This document shows, in pieces, positions 43,976 through 53,220 of a DNA stretch of 64,000 bases. The translations under genes were made by a program, and so were the position numbers. The stretch lies in assembly GCF_020734105.1 (NCBI RefSeq), contig NZ_JAJAFR010000006.1, forward strand, positions 62,001 to 126,000, given 5' to 3'. The notes beneath the pieces were generated by a model. The model saw nothing but the letters and a program-made list of their open reading frames with translations, was not told the DNA's origin and did not search any database. How positions within the stretch are numbered: the stretch's first letter is position 1; the number at the start of each line of letters is the position of its first letter. Source of the DNA: Alkalihalobacillus deserti (GTDB lineage: Bacteria; Bacillota; Bacilli; Bacillales; Bacillaceae_D).

Positions 43976-46849
43976 ATGGCTTTAGAAAACATCGTTGTAA
44001 AAGGAGCACGCTCTCATAATTTAAAAAATATTGATGTGACGATACCGCGCGATAAGTTGGTTGTTTTAACCGGCTTATCTGGATCGGGGAAATCGTCACT
44101 TGCATTTGATACGATTTACGCTGAAGGACAGCGCCGTTATGTGGAATCACTCTCTGCATACGCTCGTCAATTTCTAGGGCAGATGGATAAGCCAGACGTC
44201 GATGCGATTGAAGGCTTGTCGCCAGCGATCTCAATCGATCAAAAAACAACAAGCAGAAATCCTCGGTCAACTGTTGGAACGGTAACCGAGATCTTTGACT
44301 ATTTGCGTTTGTTGTACGCCCGAATCGGAAAACCGATTTGTCCGAAGCATGGCATCGAGATTTCTTCGCAAACGATTCAACAAATGGTCGATCGCTTGTT
44401 GCAATACCCAGAGCGTACAAAAATGCAAATCCTTGCGCCACTTGTGTCAGGGCGTAAGGGCACACATGTAAAAGTACTAGAAGACATGAAGAAGCAAGGC
44501 TATGTTCGCGTACGTGTTGATGGAGAAATGCGTGAAGTCGCGGAAGAAATTGAGTTAGAAAAAAACAAAAAGCATTCGATCGAAGTCGTTATTGACCGAA
44601 TTGTGATTAAAGAAGGAATCGGGACGCGGTTAGCGGATTCTTTGGAATCAGCTCTTACGCTTGCCGACGGTCGAGTGTTGGTCGATGTGATCGATCAAGA
44701 AGAGCTGTTATTCAGTCAGCACCATGCTTGCCCGGAATGTGGCTTTTCGATCCCAGAACTTGAGCCAAGAATGTTTTCGTTTAATAGTCCATACGGGGCT
44801 TGTCCTTCATGTGATGGGCTAGGCCATAAACTTGAAGTGGATGTCGAGATGGTCGTACCTGATCGAACAAAAACATTACGTGAGCATGCAATTGCGGCTT
44901 GGGAGCCGACAAGTTCACAGTATTACCCACAGCTGCTTGAAGCGGTGTGTGAGCATTATCAAATTGAGATGGATGTTCCTGTCGAGCAAATACCGGAAGC
45001 ACTTTTTGATAAAATTTTATATGGTAGTGGCAAGGAACGAATTTATTTCCGCTATGAAAATGAGTTTGGTCAAATTCGTGAAAATTTAATTGCGTTCGAA
45101 GGCGTCATCAGCAATATTGCCCGTCGTTACAAGGAAACAAGTTCGGATTACATTCGTGAGCAAATGGAAGCGTATATGACGCACAAACATTGTCCGACAT
45201 GTAAAGGCTATCGTTTGAAAAAAGAAGCGCTCGCGATTTTCATTGGTGGCAGTCACATCGGACACGTGACGTCGCTTTCCGTCAAAGATGCAAAGGTGTT
45301 TTTTGAACAGCTCGATCTATCAGATAAGGATATTGCGATTGCGAGATTAATTTTAAAAGAAATTCATGACCGTCTTGGATTTCTGATTAATGTCGGACTT
45401 GATTATTTATCGTTAAGCCGCTCAGCAGGCTCGCTGTCAGGTGGAGAGGCGCAGCGCATTCGTTTGGCTACGCAAATTGGATCCTCATTAATGGGTGTGC
45501 TATACATTTTAGATGAGCCGTCGATAGGGCTTCACCAGCGTGATAATGAACGGTTAATTGAAACGCTTGATCATATGCGCAATCTTGGTAATACGCTCAT
45601 TGTCGTTGAGCATGATGAGGATACGATGATGGCAGCGGATTATATTATTGATATCGGACCAGGTGCCGGTGTACATGGTGGTCAAATCACGGCTCAAGGA
45701 ACTCCAGAAGAAATCATGAACAATGACAACTCATTAACCGGTCAATACTTATCCGGTAAGAAATTCATTCCAGTCCCGAGTGAAAGACGTGAAGCCGATA
45801 ACCGCTCATTTACGGTGAAAAAAGCAACGGAGAACAATTTAAAAGGTGTGACCGTAGAATTTCCTCTTGGCTTATTTATCGCCGTAACCGGTGTGTCAGG
45901 TTCTGGGAAGAGTACGCTTATCAATGAAATTGTCTATAAATCATTGGCACAAAAGCTTCACCGTGCCAAAGACAAACCAGGTCAGCATAAAGAAATAGTT
46001 GGACTTGAACAAATTGATAAAGTTATTGAAATAGATCAATCGCCAATCGGCCGAACGCCACGCTCGAATCCAGCAACGTATACTAGTTTATTTGATGACA
46101 TTAGAGATGTATATGCGATGACAAATGAAGCGAAGGTCCGTGGCTATAAAAAAGGGCGCTTTAGTTTTAACGTCAAAGGCGGTCGTTGTGAAGCCTGTCG
46201 TGGAGATGGAATCATCAAAATTGAAATGCACTTTTTACCAGATGTTTATGTTCCTTGTGAAGTGTGTGAGGGCAAGCGCTACAACCGCGAAACCTTAGAC
46301 ATTACGTATAAAGGCAAGACGATTGCCAATGTACTTGAAATGACGGTCGAGGAAGGGCTTGAGTTTTTCGCTAATATTCCAAAGATCAATAGAAAGATCC
46401 AAACACTCGTTGATGTCGGTCTAGGCTATATTAGGCTCGGACAACCAGCAACGACTTTATCAGGTGGAGAAGCACAGCGCGTGAAGCTTGCCTCGCAGCT
46501 TCATAAACGAGCAACAGGTCGGACGATTTACATTCTTGATGAACCAACGACAGGTCTACATGTCGATGACATTGATCGGTTGTTAAAAGTGTTGCAGCGT
46601 CTAGTCGATAATGGCGATACCGTACTGGTGATTGAGCACAATCTCGATGTGATAAAAACGGTCGATCACATTATTGATCTCGGTCCTGAAGGTGGCGATA
46701 AAGGTGGTCAGCTTGTAGCGCAAGGGACTCCGGAAGAAGTAGCCGAAGTAGCAGGCTCTTACACAGGGAAATACTTAAAGCCGATTTTGGAACGCGATAA
46801 AGCCCGGATGGATCAGTGGGTTCAAGAAAAAGAATTGCAAAAAAATTAA
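43976..46849 (+). CDS. uvrA: Excinuclease ABC subunit A
   Basis: 957 aa. Two ABC ATPase modules: Walker [13 protein letters not shown] and [10 protein letters not shown], signatures SLSGGEAQR and [13 protein letters not shown], and two zinc modules ([11 protein letters not shown]...[16 protein letters not shown]...[10 protein letters not shown]). It is the DNA-damage sensor that acts with UvrB. RBS GGAGGGGTGAGG. The stop codon is followed at once by repeat B6. Confidence 0.98.
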   Translation: MALENIVVKGARSHNLKNIDVTIPRDKLVVLTGLSGSGKSSLAFDTIYAEGQRRYVESLSAYARQFLGQMDKPDVDAIEGLSPAISIDQKTTSRNPRSTVGTVTEIFDYLRLLYARIGKPICPKHGIEISSQTIQQMVDRLLQYPERTKMQILAPLVSGRKGTHVKVLEDMKKQGYVRVRVDGEMREVAEEIELEKNKKHSIEVVIDRIVIKEGIGTRLADSLESALTLADGRVLVDVIDQEELLFSQHHACPECGFSIPELEPRMFSFNSPYGACPSCDGLGHKLEVDVEMVVPDRTKTLREHAIAAWEPTSSQYYPQLLEAVCEHYQIEMDVPVEQIPEALFDKILYGSGKERIYFRYENEFGQIRENLIAFEGVISNIARRYKETSSDYIREQMEAYMTHKHCPTCKGYRLKKEALAIFIGGSHIGHVTSLSVKDAKVFFEQLDLSDKDIAIARLILKEIHDRLGFLINVGLDYLSLSRSAGSLSGGEAQRIRLATQIGSSLMGVLYILDEPSIGLHQRDNERLIETLDHMRNLGNTLIVVEHDEDTMMAADYIIDIGPGAGVHGGQITAQGTPEEIMNNDNSLTGQYLSGKKFIPVPSERREADNRSFTVKKATENNLKGVTVEFPLGLFIAVTGVSGSGKSTLINEIVYKSLAQKLHRAKDKPGQHKEIVGLEQIDKVIEIDQSPIGRTPRSNPATYTSLFDDIRDVYAMTNEAKVRGYKKGRFSFNVKGGRCEACRGDGIIKIEMHFLPDVYVPCEVCEGKRYNRETLDITYKGKTIANVLEMTVEEGLEFFANIPKINRKIQTLVDVGLGYIRLGQPATTLSGGEAQRVKLASQLHKRATGRTIYILDEPTTGLHVDDIDRLLKVLQRLVDNGDTVLVIEHNLDVIKTVDHIIDLGPEGGDKGGQLVAQGTPEEVAEVAGSYTGKYLKPILERDKARMDQWVQEKELQKN

Positions 46850-47003
46850 AGAGCATGTTCAAATAGGTTGGTTTTTACCTTTTTGAACATATTCGAGGCA
46901 ATGATTACGGCGCTTTCAAGGTTTTAAGGTAAGTCTGAGCGGTAGCGCGCAGCGATTGAAGCCATTGCCATCGTATTGACCGATATGAACCTGAAGTAGC
47001 TCT
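46850..47003. repeat. Structured repeat, subfamily B, diverged copy B6
   Basis: It starts AGAGCATGTTCAAATAGG one base after the uvrA stop codon; its left hairpin (GTTCAAATAGG / CCTTTTTGAAC) may be the uvrA terminator. The core is worn: GAGGCAATGATTACGGCGCTTT, then GCGCGCAGCGATTGAAGCC, then ATTGC. The central hairpin has been lost. The right end (GAACCTGAAGTAGCTCT) merges with the long hairpin at 46988-47031. Confidence 0.65.
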
Positions 47004-47031
47004 GAGAAAAAACTCAGAGTTACTTCAGGTT
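46988..47031. repeat. Long near-perfect hairpin
   Basis: AACCTGAAGTAGCTCTGAG and CTCAGAGTTACTTCAGGTT pair over 19 positions with one mismatch around an A6 loop. No T run follows, so it is not a standard terminator. Confidence 0.7.
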
Positions 47032-47066
47032 AGGGACCTAAATAAAAATACAACTTCTTGAAAAAG

Positions 47067-47093
47067 TGAAACATTATTTCCGGTTCTATCGTA
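47067..47093 (+). promoter_or_regulatory. Candidate SigW (ECF) promoter of yvlBCD
   Basis: TGAAAC (47067-47072) and CGTA (47090-47093) are 17 bases apart, close to the sigma-W consensus TGAAAC-N16-CGTA. The B. subtilis yvl operon is a known SigW target. A worn repeat-core fragment (AGCAATGAGTGAAAGTACTG, about 47193-47212) lies in the leader. Confidence 0.7.
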
Positions 47094-47286
47094 ATACAAT
47101 AGTGGGAGAGAAATGTTACGATATGAGCGTGATCTTTGGTTAATAAGTGAAGCTTTTACAAAAACCTATAGTCTGAAGCGGATTATCTGCTAGCAATGAG
47201 TGAAAGTACTGCGAGGTTCTTGAGTGTTCTTTTTCTGTTTGCGTCTGTGAAAAAACATGGCTTATAAATCAGTTAAGGGAGTGACG

Positions 47287-48390
47287 ATGTTGGAAGAACG
47301 TAAAATGATTTTAAAGATGATTGAAGACGGAAAGATCACGGCTGAAGAAGGTCTTAAGTTATTAGAAGCGATTGATAAACCTGGATCCACTAGCGAAAAT
47401 GCGACTTCGACAACAGAGGTGTCGACAAAAGTGAAATGGGATGAAGGAGAGACTTATCGTGACCGCGCACGTCAAGCAGCTTCATCGACGTCCAATTTGT
47501 TCACCTCATTTATTGAAAGTGCGATTCAAAAAATTAAAGATGTTGATTTAGACTTTAACTTTGGTCCTCATGTAGTTGTTGATCATATTTTCCAACATCG
47601 TGATATCGCACCAACGTCGATTGATATTTCTTTGGAAAATGGTTCGATTGCCTTTAAGCCTTGGGATGAACAAGATATTCGTGTCGAGTGTCAAGCGAAG
47701 GTATATCGGGTAAAGGATACTGAGGAAGCAAGACGTGTGTTTTTGCAAGAGACATCATTCCGCGTTGATGATCGCAAAATGTTGTTCCATACGAAGACGA
47801 AATCGATCAAAGTTCAGACAACCGTTTTTGTTCCAAGAGTGACGTTCTCGCATCTCAAGCTTTATACGTTTAATGGCCAAATAACGGGTGAGAAGATTGA
47901 TGTCGATACATTTGATGTCAATGCCGTGAACGGGGCGTTAACTTTTACCGGAGTGAAAGGCAAGAAGGTCATCGCTGAAACCGTTCACGGTGCGATTGAT
48001 TTCAAGCAAATCACGATTGATGTCTTTGATGCTAAAACGATCAATGGTGGGATTTCGATTGCAGGAAAAGTTCAGGATGTCGATGTTGAAACCGTTAATG
48101 GCTCGATTACGTATAATGTCGATGATTTAGTTGAACCGGGATATGCTGATTTAAAAGCGACAACGGGCAGCATTCACTTATTTATTCCGAAGTCAACGCG
48201 AATTGAAGGGAAACTAAAAACCAATGTAGGAGGCTTCACGGTTGATTTAACGGACTATGAAGTGCTTGAAGAAAAGAAAGAGTTTGCGCAAAAGTCGCTG
48301 AATTTCCTGGGAAATCAACAATCTTCGCCAAGACTGAAGCTAAATGCTGCAACGAATACGGGATCGGTTTTAGTCCGGGATCAAAACTAG
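47287..48390 (+). CDS. yvlB: DUF4097 family protein YvlB
   Basis: 367 aa from ATG 47287 (AAGGGAGTGAC RBS); the longer frame to 47257 is not supported. The N-terminus (LEERKMILKMIEDGKITAEEGLKLLEAI) is the SHOCT-like helical start typical of YvlB. The rest is a DUF4097 beta-helix with repeated strands (FDVNAVNGALTFTGVKG, AETVHGAIDFKQITID, VETVNGSITYNVDDL). It is the first of three genes, yvlB-yvlC-yvlD, involved in the cell-envelope stress response in B. subtilis. Confidence 0.9.
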   Translation: MLEERKMILKMIEDGKITAEEGLKLLEAIDKPGSTSENATSTTEVSTKVKWDEGETYRDRARQAASSTSNLFTSFIESAIQKIKDVDLDFNFGPHVVVDHIFQHRDIAPTSIDISLENGSIAFKPWDEQDIRVECQAKVYRVKDTEEARRVFLQETSFRVDDRKMLFHTKTKSIKVQTTVFVPRVTFSHLKLYTFNGQITGEKIDVDTFDVNAVNGALTFTGVKGKKVIAETVHGAIDFKQITIDVFDAKTINGGISIAGKVQDVDVETVNGSITYNVDDLVEPGYADLKATTGSIHLFIPKSTRIEGKLKTNVGGFTVDLTDYEVLEEKKEFAQKSLNFLGNQQSSPRLKLNAATNTGSVLVRDQN

Positions 48391-48411
48391 GGTGAGTGAG
48401 CATTGTCGGAG

Positions 48412-48522
48412 GTGGCAACAGCTCCACACGCTGCGCGTCGAACATAAGAAGCTTCGACTTAAAAGAAACAGCGGTTCCGCTCGTTGCTTCAAAGCAAAGA
48501 CGGCTAGCGCCGCTTTGCTTTG
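48412..48522. repeat. Structured repeat core, copy D, between yvlB and yvlC
   Basis: The core GGCAACAGCTCCACACGCTG, hairpin GTCGAA / TTCGAC, CTTAAAAGAAACAGCGGTTC, CGCTCGTTGC is clear. It is followed by a different outer hairpin (TTCAAAGCAAAG / CTTTGCTTTGAA, 48489-48522) in place of GTTCAAAAAGGG. Here the element sits inside an operon. Confidence 0.75.
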
Positions 48523-48552
48523 AAATAATAAGAGAAAAAGAGGTGATCCGAT

Positions 48553-48753
48553 ATGAAAAAATTATTTCGATCTCAAGAAGATAGAAAGATAGCGGGCATA
48601 TGTGGAGGACTTGCTCAATATATTAACATTGACGCTACGCTTGTACGCTTAATTGCAGTGATTTTATTTTTTGCTACAGGTTTATTTCCATTTGTTATTG
48701 GCTACATCATTGGCGTATTCATCATTCCAAATGAAGAGGACGTGAGAGAGTAA
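48553..48753 (+). CDS. yvlC: PspC-domain protein YvlC
   Basis: 66 aa. The PspC pattern LFRSQEDRKIAGICGGLAQY, then INIDATLVRLIAVILFFATG, then a membrane helix ending GVFIIPNEE. It is a membrane-stress protein related to phage-shock PspC. RBS AAGAGGTGATC. It ends one base before yvlD starts. Confidence 0.92.
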   Translation: MKKLFRSQEDRKIAGICGGLAQYINIDATLVRLIAVILFFATGLFPFVIGYIIGVFIIPNEEDVRE

Positions 48754-49098
48754 ATGAGATGGTTGGTTGGTCTCTTAATTAACGCGGCGATTTTAATGGC
48801 GATTGCCTATTTATTTGATGGTTTTCAATTATCGGGCTTTGGAGCAGCTATTATCGCGAGTTTGCTGCTTACAATCGTGAACGCGATTGTCAGACCGATC
48901 CTTATCATTCTCACTTTGCCGATTACCGTGTTAACACTTGGTTTATTTTTATTTGTGATCAGTGCTCTTACGCTGATGTTAACGGCAGCTTTATTGGGAA
49001 GTGCGTTTGAGATTGACGGGTTCGGCATTGCGATTTTAGCTTCGATCCTAATAACCATTACCCAAACGTTTATTGTGAAACCTCTGAAAAAACGATAA
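48754..49098 (+). CDS. yvlD: Phage holin family membrane protein YvlD
   Basis: 114 aa with four TM segments (LVGLLINAAILMAIAYLF, FGAAIIASLLLTIVNAIV, PILIILTLPITVLTLGLFLF, FGIAILASILITITQTFIV) and the family motif NAIVRPIL. Member of the DUF3861/holin_4-like YvlD family; despite the name, no lysis role is known. It follows yvlC directly. Confidence 0.88.
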   Translation: MRWLVGLLINAAILMAIAYLFDGFQLSGFGAAIIASLLLTIVNAIVRPILIILTLPITVLTLGLFLFVISALTLMLTAALLGSAFEIDGFGIAILASILITITQTFIVKPLKKR

Positions 49099-49104
49099 AA
49101 GAGA

Positions 49105-49139
49105 GTCTGACTCTGACCTTGTAGGTCGAGTCAGATTTT
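49105..49139 (+). terminator. Terminator of yvlBCD
   Basis: TCTGACTC-TGACC / GGTC-GAGTCAGA hairpin followed by TTTT. Confidence 0.78.
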
Positions 49140-49364
49140 CCGATGGTCTTTTGCTTGGTGCTTGAAGCATTCAGCTGTCAAAAGTCTCCTTCCTGGCTGT
49201 GAAAACGAAGTAGAATTGAATGCAAGAGCTGCAAACTTAGTAACGGCTCAACATCGGCTAGCTGTTGAGAGATAAGTAGAAGAAAGCTAAGCACTTAAAA
49301 GGCAAAACGATTATTTGTAGCGTATGCAAGGCTGTAATAACTCATTGAAAAAGGAGCGAGATCA

Positions 49365-50204
49365 ATGCTTAAAAACTTACAAAGCACAACAACCTTACAT
49401 AATGGAGTGAAAATGCCGTGGCTTGGTTTAGGTGTTTTCAAAGTCAAGGAAGGAGAAGAAGTTGTCTCTTCAGTAAAAGCAGCTATAGAAACGGGTTATA
49501 AAAGTATTGATACAGCAGCTGTTTATAGAAACGAAGATGGAGTAGGTAAAGCTATCGCTGAGTCCAACGTACCTCGGGAAGAGTTATTTATCACGTCGAA
49601 AGTGTGGAACGCGAGTCAAGGGTTCGACTCTACCTTAGCAGCCTTTGATGAAACAATGAAGAAATTAGATTTAGACTATTTAGACCTCTATTTAATTCAT
49701 TGGCCTCTTCCAGTAGAAGGGAAATACGTTGATACATGGAGAGCGCTTGAAAAGCTTTATAAGGATGGACGAGTCCGTGCGATTGGTGTTAGTAACTTTA
49801 AGATCAATCATCTTGAAGAATTAATCGCTAACTGTGACATTACACCGATGGTCAACCAAGTAGAATATCACCCAAGACTGACTCAAACAGATTTACATGC
49901 GTTTTGTAAACAAAACAAAATCCAATTGGAGGCTTGGTCCCCATTAATGCAAGGTGGACTCCTTGAGGAACCAACATTAGTCGAAATCGCAAACAAATAC
50001 AAGAAATCAACGGCGCAGGTGATCCTTCGTTGGGATTTACAAAATGAAGTGGTGACGATTCCAAAGTCAATAAAGCCGCATCGAATTGCAGAAAATGCTG
50101 ATGTCTTTGATTTTGAGTTGACAGAAGAAGACATGAACCGCATTAATGATCTGAACGAGGATAAACGAATTGGTCCTGATCCGGATGAGTTTAATAGGGT
50201 TTAA
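49365..50204 (+). CDS. yvgN: Aldo/keto reductase (YvgN/YtbE-like)
   Basis: 279 aa. The AKR tetrad is present: Asp in SIDTAAVYRNEDGVG, Tyr in the same motif, Lys in ITSKVWN, His in LIHWP. The NADPH site is in QVEYHPRLTQ, WSPLMQGGLL and IPKSIKPHRIAENADVF. It is close to B. subtilis YvgN, an NADPH-dependent glyoxal/methylglyoxal reductase (AKR5G). RBS AAGGAGCGAG. The stop codon is the first base(s) of repeat B5. The symbol reflects similarity, not synteny. Confidence 0.85.
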   Translation: MLKNLQSTTTLHNGVKMPWLGLGVFKVKEGEEVVSSVKAAIETGYKSIDTAAVYRNEDGVGKAIAESNVPREELFITSKVWNASQGFDSTLAAFDETMKKLDLDYLDLYLIHWPLPVEGKYVDTWRALEKLYKDGRVRAIGVSNFKINHLEELIANCDITPMVNQVEYHPRLTQTDLHAFCKQNKIQLEAWSPLMQGGLLEEPTLVEIANKYKKSTAQVILRWDLQNEVVTIPKSIKPHRIAENADVFDFELTEEDMNRINDLNEDKRIGPDPDEFNRV

Positions 50205-50398
50205 GAGTAGGTTCAAAAAGGGAAGACCGCCCTTTTTGAACCTTTAATATCTTCTTTCCTAATGCGGAGTTGCAATGGCTTCACTCACTGCGCGTCAATC
50301 CGAGAAAATCACTCGGATCGACTTAAAACATTGCAGTGGCTTCGCTCATTGCTTCGAGCTTGTTCAAAAAGGAAAGACCGCCCTTTTGAACAAGCTCT
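50204..50398. repeat. Structured repeat, subfamily B, fullest copy B5
   Basis: Both ends carry a complete hairpin: AGGTTCAAAAAGGG / CCCTTTTTGAACC on the left and TTGTTCAAAAAGG / CCCTTTTGAACAA on the right. Between them lies the core in reverse orientation: GCAATGGCTTCACTCACTGC, GCGTCA, ATCCGAG / CTCGGAT, GACTTAAAACATTGCAGTGG, CTTCGCTCATTGC. It begins at the last base of the aldo/keto reductase stop codon. Confidence 0.85.
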
Positions 50399-50544
50399 AT
50401 AATCAAAGACTCTACTTTCATTGTTCATGATGAGGGTAGAGTTTTTTCTAATGAAGGCCTTACATAAAATAAGAGGAACTCGCCTAATCTATCTTTTTTC
50501 TGGTATAGTTAAGACAGTGTACATAATGATAATGAGGTGTAAAG

Positions 50545-51729
50545 ATGATTGCAAAAGAGATCGAACAAAACTTAACTCAAAGTTCTTGGATTCGCAAGAT
50601 GTTTGAGGAAGGACAACGCTTAGCTAAAATTCATGGGGCTGAGAATATTTATGATTTTTCATTAGGAAATCCGATTATTGATCCTCCTCCAGCTTTTTTT
50701 AAAGCGTTACAAGAATATTCGCATAATCCGTTAAAGGGTGGACATAGTTATATTTCGAACCAAGGCTTAGTGGAAGCAAGACAAAAAGTCGCAGCTCATT
50801 TAGAGGGCCGTTTTGGTTCTATTCAAGTCAATGAAAACACGGTGATTATGACATCTGGAGCAGCGGGTGCCTTAAATGTGGCCTTGAAAAGCATTTTAAA
50901 TCCAGGCGATGAAGTCATTATCTTCACGCCATTTTTCGTAGAATATAAATTCTATGTTGGGAATGTAAATGGAGAAGCTGTCTATTGCCCATTAGCCGAA
51001 GATTTCACGATTGACTTAGCGTTACTTGAGTCAAAAATTACGGAGAAAACGAAGGCAGTTATTTTAAATAATCCTCATAATCCAACAGGACAATTGCTAC
51101 CTGAAGCCGATTTAGTTGCGTTTAATCAATTGTTACGGAAAAAAGAGCAGGAATTAAGCAACGATATTCATGTGTTGTATGATGATCCTTATAGCCAATT
51201 GATTTACGATGGTGAAGTACCGAATCCATTTAAAGCGATTGATAAATTACTCTACATATCTTCTTTCAGTAAGGATTTAGGTCTTGCGGGTGAGCGACTT
51301 GGATACATAGCGATTAGCCAAGCGTTGCAGGAAGCAGGGAACTATATGGCTGCGTTTGTTTTCTCTAATCGTACGCTTGGATTTGGAAATGCACCTGTGA
51401 CGGTTCAACGAATGATTAGCAAGTTAGATTCTTTAACAGAAGAACAAAGTGAGTATAAGCAACGTCGTGACGCGATGGTCAGTGTGCTTGTTAATGCTGG
51501 ATTTGAATTTGTTCAACCAAAAGGAGGCTTTTTCATTTTTCCGAAATCGCCGATTGAAGATGATCAGGAATTTTGCCGTATTGCAGCGGAGGAGTTCCAA
51601 ATATTGCTTGTACCAGGTAGTGGTTTTGGCCGAGGCGGTCACTTCCGCATGTCTTACAGTGTACCGTTTGAACAAATTGAACGATCAAGAGATAAATTCA
51701 AGCAATTATTTGCTCACTTTGCAAAATAA
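50545..51729 (+). CDS. PLP-dependent aminotransferase class I/II
   Basis: 394 aa. Fold type I: GNPIIDPPPAF at the N-terminus, GGHSYISNQGLVEAR, MTSGAAGALNVALK, NNPHNPTG (substrate/PLP Asn), YDDPYS (Asp to the pyridine N) and the PLP lysine in SSFSKDLGLAGERLGY. Substrate cannot be decided; it resembles aspartate/aromatic aminotransferases. RBS GAGGTG. A terminator follows, so it is monocistronic. Confidence 0.88.
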   Translation: MIAKEIEQNLTQSSWIRKMFEEGQRLAKIHGAENIYDFSLGNPIIDPPPAFFKALQEYSHNPLKGGHSYISNQGLVEARQKVAAHLEGRFGSIQVNENTVIMTSGAAGALNVALKSILNPGDEVIIFTPFFVEYKFYVGNVNGEAVYCPLAEDFTIDLALLESKITEKTKAVILNNPHNPTGQLLPEADLVAFNQLLRKKEQELSNDIHVLYDDPYSQLIYDGEVPNPFKAIDKLLYISSFSKDLGLAGERLGYIAISQALQEAGNYMAAFVFSNRTLGFGNAPVTVQRMISKLDSLTEEQSEYKQRRDAMVSVLVNAGFEFVQPKGGFFIFPKSPIEDDQEFCRIAAEEFQILLVPGSGFGRGGHFRMSYSVPFEQIERSRDKFKQLFAHFAK

Positions 51730-51736
51730 AAAATAG

Positions 51737-51781
51737 AAAAGGGGCACGAGGAATGAAACTCTATTCTCGTGTCCCTTTTTA
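51737..51781 (+). terminator. Terminator of the aminotransferase gene
   Basis: AAAAGGGGCACGAG / CTCGTGTCCCTTTT with T run. Confidence 0.88.
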
Positions 51782-51810
51782 AACAAGCTCTAGTAAAGAA
51801 AACGAGCAAA

Positions 51811-51947
51811 AGGCTACTGAAAAAGACCTTTTTAGCAGATTCAAGGTTTTCGGCAATAGCTCCAGACGTTGCGCCCCATTATGAGAACCCCCACTCATAG
51901 CGGACTTAAGACAAAGCAACGGTTCCGCTCATTGCTTTCAGTAGCCT
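51811..51947. mobile_element. MITE-like element, shorter subfamily A copy A3
   Basis: 137 bp, reverse orientation. Terminal inverted repeats AGGCTACTGAAA / TTTCAGTAGCCT. Core GGCAATAGCTCCAGACGTTGCG, hairpin TATGAG / CTCATA, CGGACTTAAG, ACAAAGCAACGGTTCCGCTC, ATTGC. No target duplication remains visible. A fragment of a B end (AAACAAGCTCT) lies just left at 51781-51791. Confidence 0.75.
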
Positions 51948-52227
51948 AGCAATCTTTTGTTGGTAAATACAATGTAGATTCGAGTAAGTATTTGAAAAAA
52001 AAGATAAGAGAAGTATGAAATGATTTAGGTTAAAACATGCTAAAATGGAAAACGTACTCACTTATTTATAAATAAAGGTGGAACAATGACTCGAAGCACT
52101 GTGTTCTTATAGGTACATAACCCTGTTGCAAGGAATGATACAAGCAGTGGTTAGGCTCATTGACTCGAGTTCGTTCTAAATAACAAACGCGTAAACGCAT
52201 AGAGATGGTGAAGGTGGGATTAGAGAA
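51948..52227. other. Upstream region of hprK with worn repeat fragment
   Basis: An extended -10 (TGCTAAAAT, about 52037-52045) may belong to the hprK promoter; no good -35. AGCAGTGGTTAGGCTCATTG followed by ACTCGAG (about 52153-52179) matches the core end GCAGTGGTTTCGCTCATTGCTTCGAG and is probably a worn repeat copy. Confidence 0.4.
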
Positions 52228-53166
52228 GTGGCAAAAGTTACAGCAAATGATTTATTAGAACGTTTTAGTTTAGAACTTATCGCAGGAGAAGAAGGGATCT
52301 ATCGCCCGATTACAACGAGTGACCTTTCTAGACCTGGAATTGAGATGGCTGGTTATTTCACGTATTATCCGGCGAAACGATTGCAATTATTAGGAAGAAC
52401 GGAGCTTTCTTTTTTCGAGCAATTAAAGCAGCATGAAAAAGAAGAAAGAATGTTGAAACTGTGTACATATGATACGCCTGGAATTGTGATTTCTCGTGGG
52501 CTAGAAGTGCCAGCTGAGTTAATCTATGCAGCTGAAAAAGTGGGCGTTCCCTTGCTGAGATCCAATGTTCCGACTACAAGATTGAGTAGTAGCATTACTA
52601 CATTTTTAGATAGTAAGCTAGCGCCAATGACAGCGGTGCATGGGGTCCTTGTTGATATTTATGGGATTGGTGTGTTAATTACTGGAAACAGTGGTGTTGG
52701 TAAAAGTGAAACGGCTCTTGACCTGGTTCGTCGTGGTCATCGTCTTGTAGCCGATGATTCTGTTGAGATCCGCCAAGAAAATGAAGGAACACTCGTTGGC
52801 CGTTCGCCCGACTTGATTCAACATTTACTCGAGATTCGCGGGTTAGGGATTATCAATGTTATGACGTTGTTTGGTGCCGGAGCTGTTCGTCCTTTTAAAC
52901 GGATTGTGCTTTGTATTAATCTTGAGCTTTGGGATCAGAAAAAGGCGTATGATCGTCTAGGATTAGAGGAAGAGAAAATGAAAATCATCGATACTGACAT
53001 TACCAAGCTGACGGTTCCAGTTCGACCTGGTCGTAACTTGGCTGTTATTATTGAGGTAGCAGCGATGAACTACCGTTTGAAGCGTCTAGGTTATGATGCC
53101 GCTCAAGAATTTTCAGCAAGATTAACGGATGTGATTGAAGAGGGAGATCACGATGAATTTCATTAA
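52228..53166 (+). CDS. hprK: HPr kinase/phosphorylase
   Basis: 312 aa from GTG 52228. The N-terminal domain ([40 protein letters not shown]) and the catalytic domain with Walker [24 protein letters not shown] and the family signature [20 protein letters not shown] are intact. It phosphorylates HPr on Ser46 with ATP or PPi and reverses this with Pi, setting carbon catabolite control. It leads the hprK-lgt-yvoD-ppaX-yvoF cluster, in which PpaX removes the pyrophosphate formed by HprK. Confidence 0.97.
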   Translation: MAKVTANDLLERFSLELIAGEEGIYRPITTSDLSRPGIEMAGYFTYYPAKRLQLLGRTELSFFEQLKQHEKEERMLKLCTYDTPGIVISRGLEVPAELIYAAEKVGVPLLRSNVPTTRLSSSITTFLDSKLAPMTAVHGVLVDIYGIGVLITGNSGVGKSETALDLVRRGHRLVADDSVEIRQENEGTLVGRSPDLIQHLLEIRGLGIINVMTLFGAGAVRPFKRIVLCINLELWDQKKAYDRLGLEEEKMKIIDTDITKLTVPVRPGRNLAVIIEVAAMNYRLKRLGYDAAQEFSARLTDVIEEGDHDEFH

Positions 53167-53220
53167 TGGGGGATGGTCCTAATTTTTAAGGACCATTGTA
53201 AATAGTTAGGATGGGGTGAA

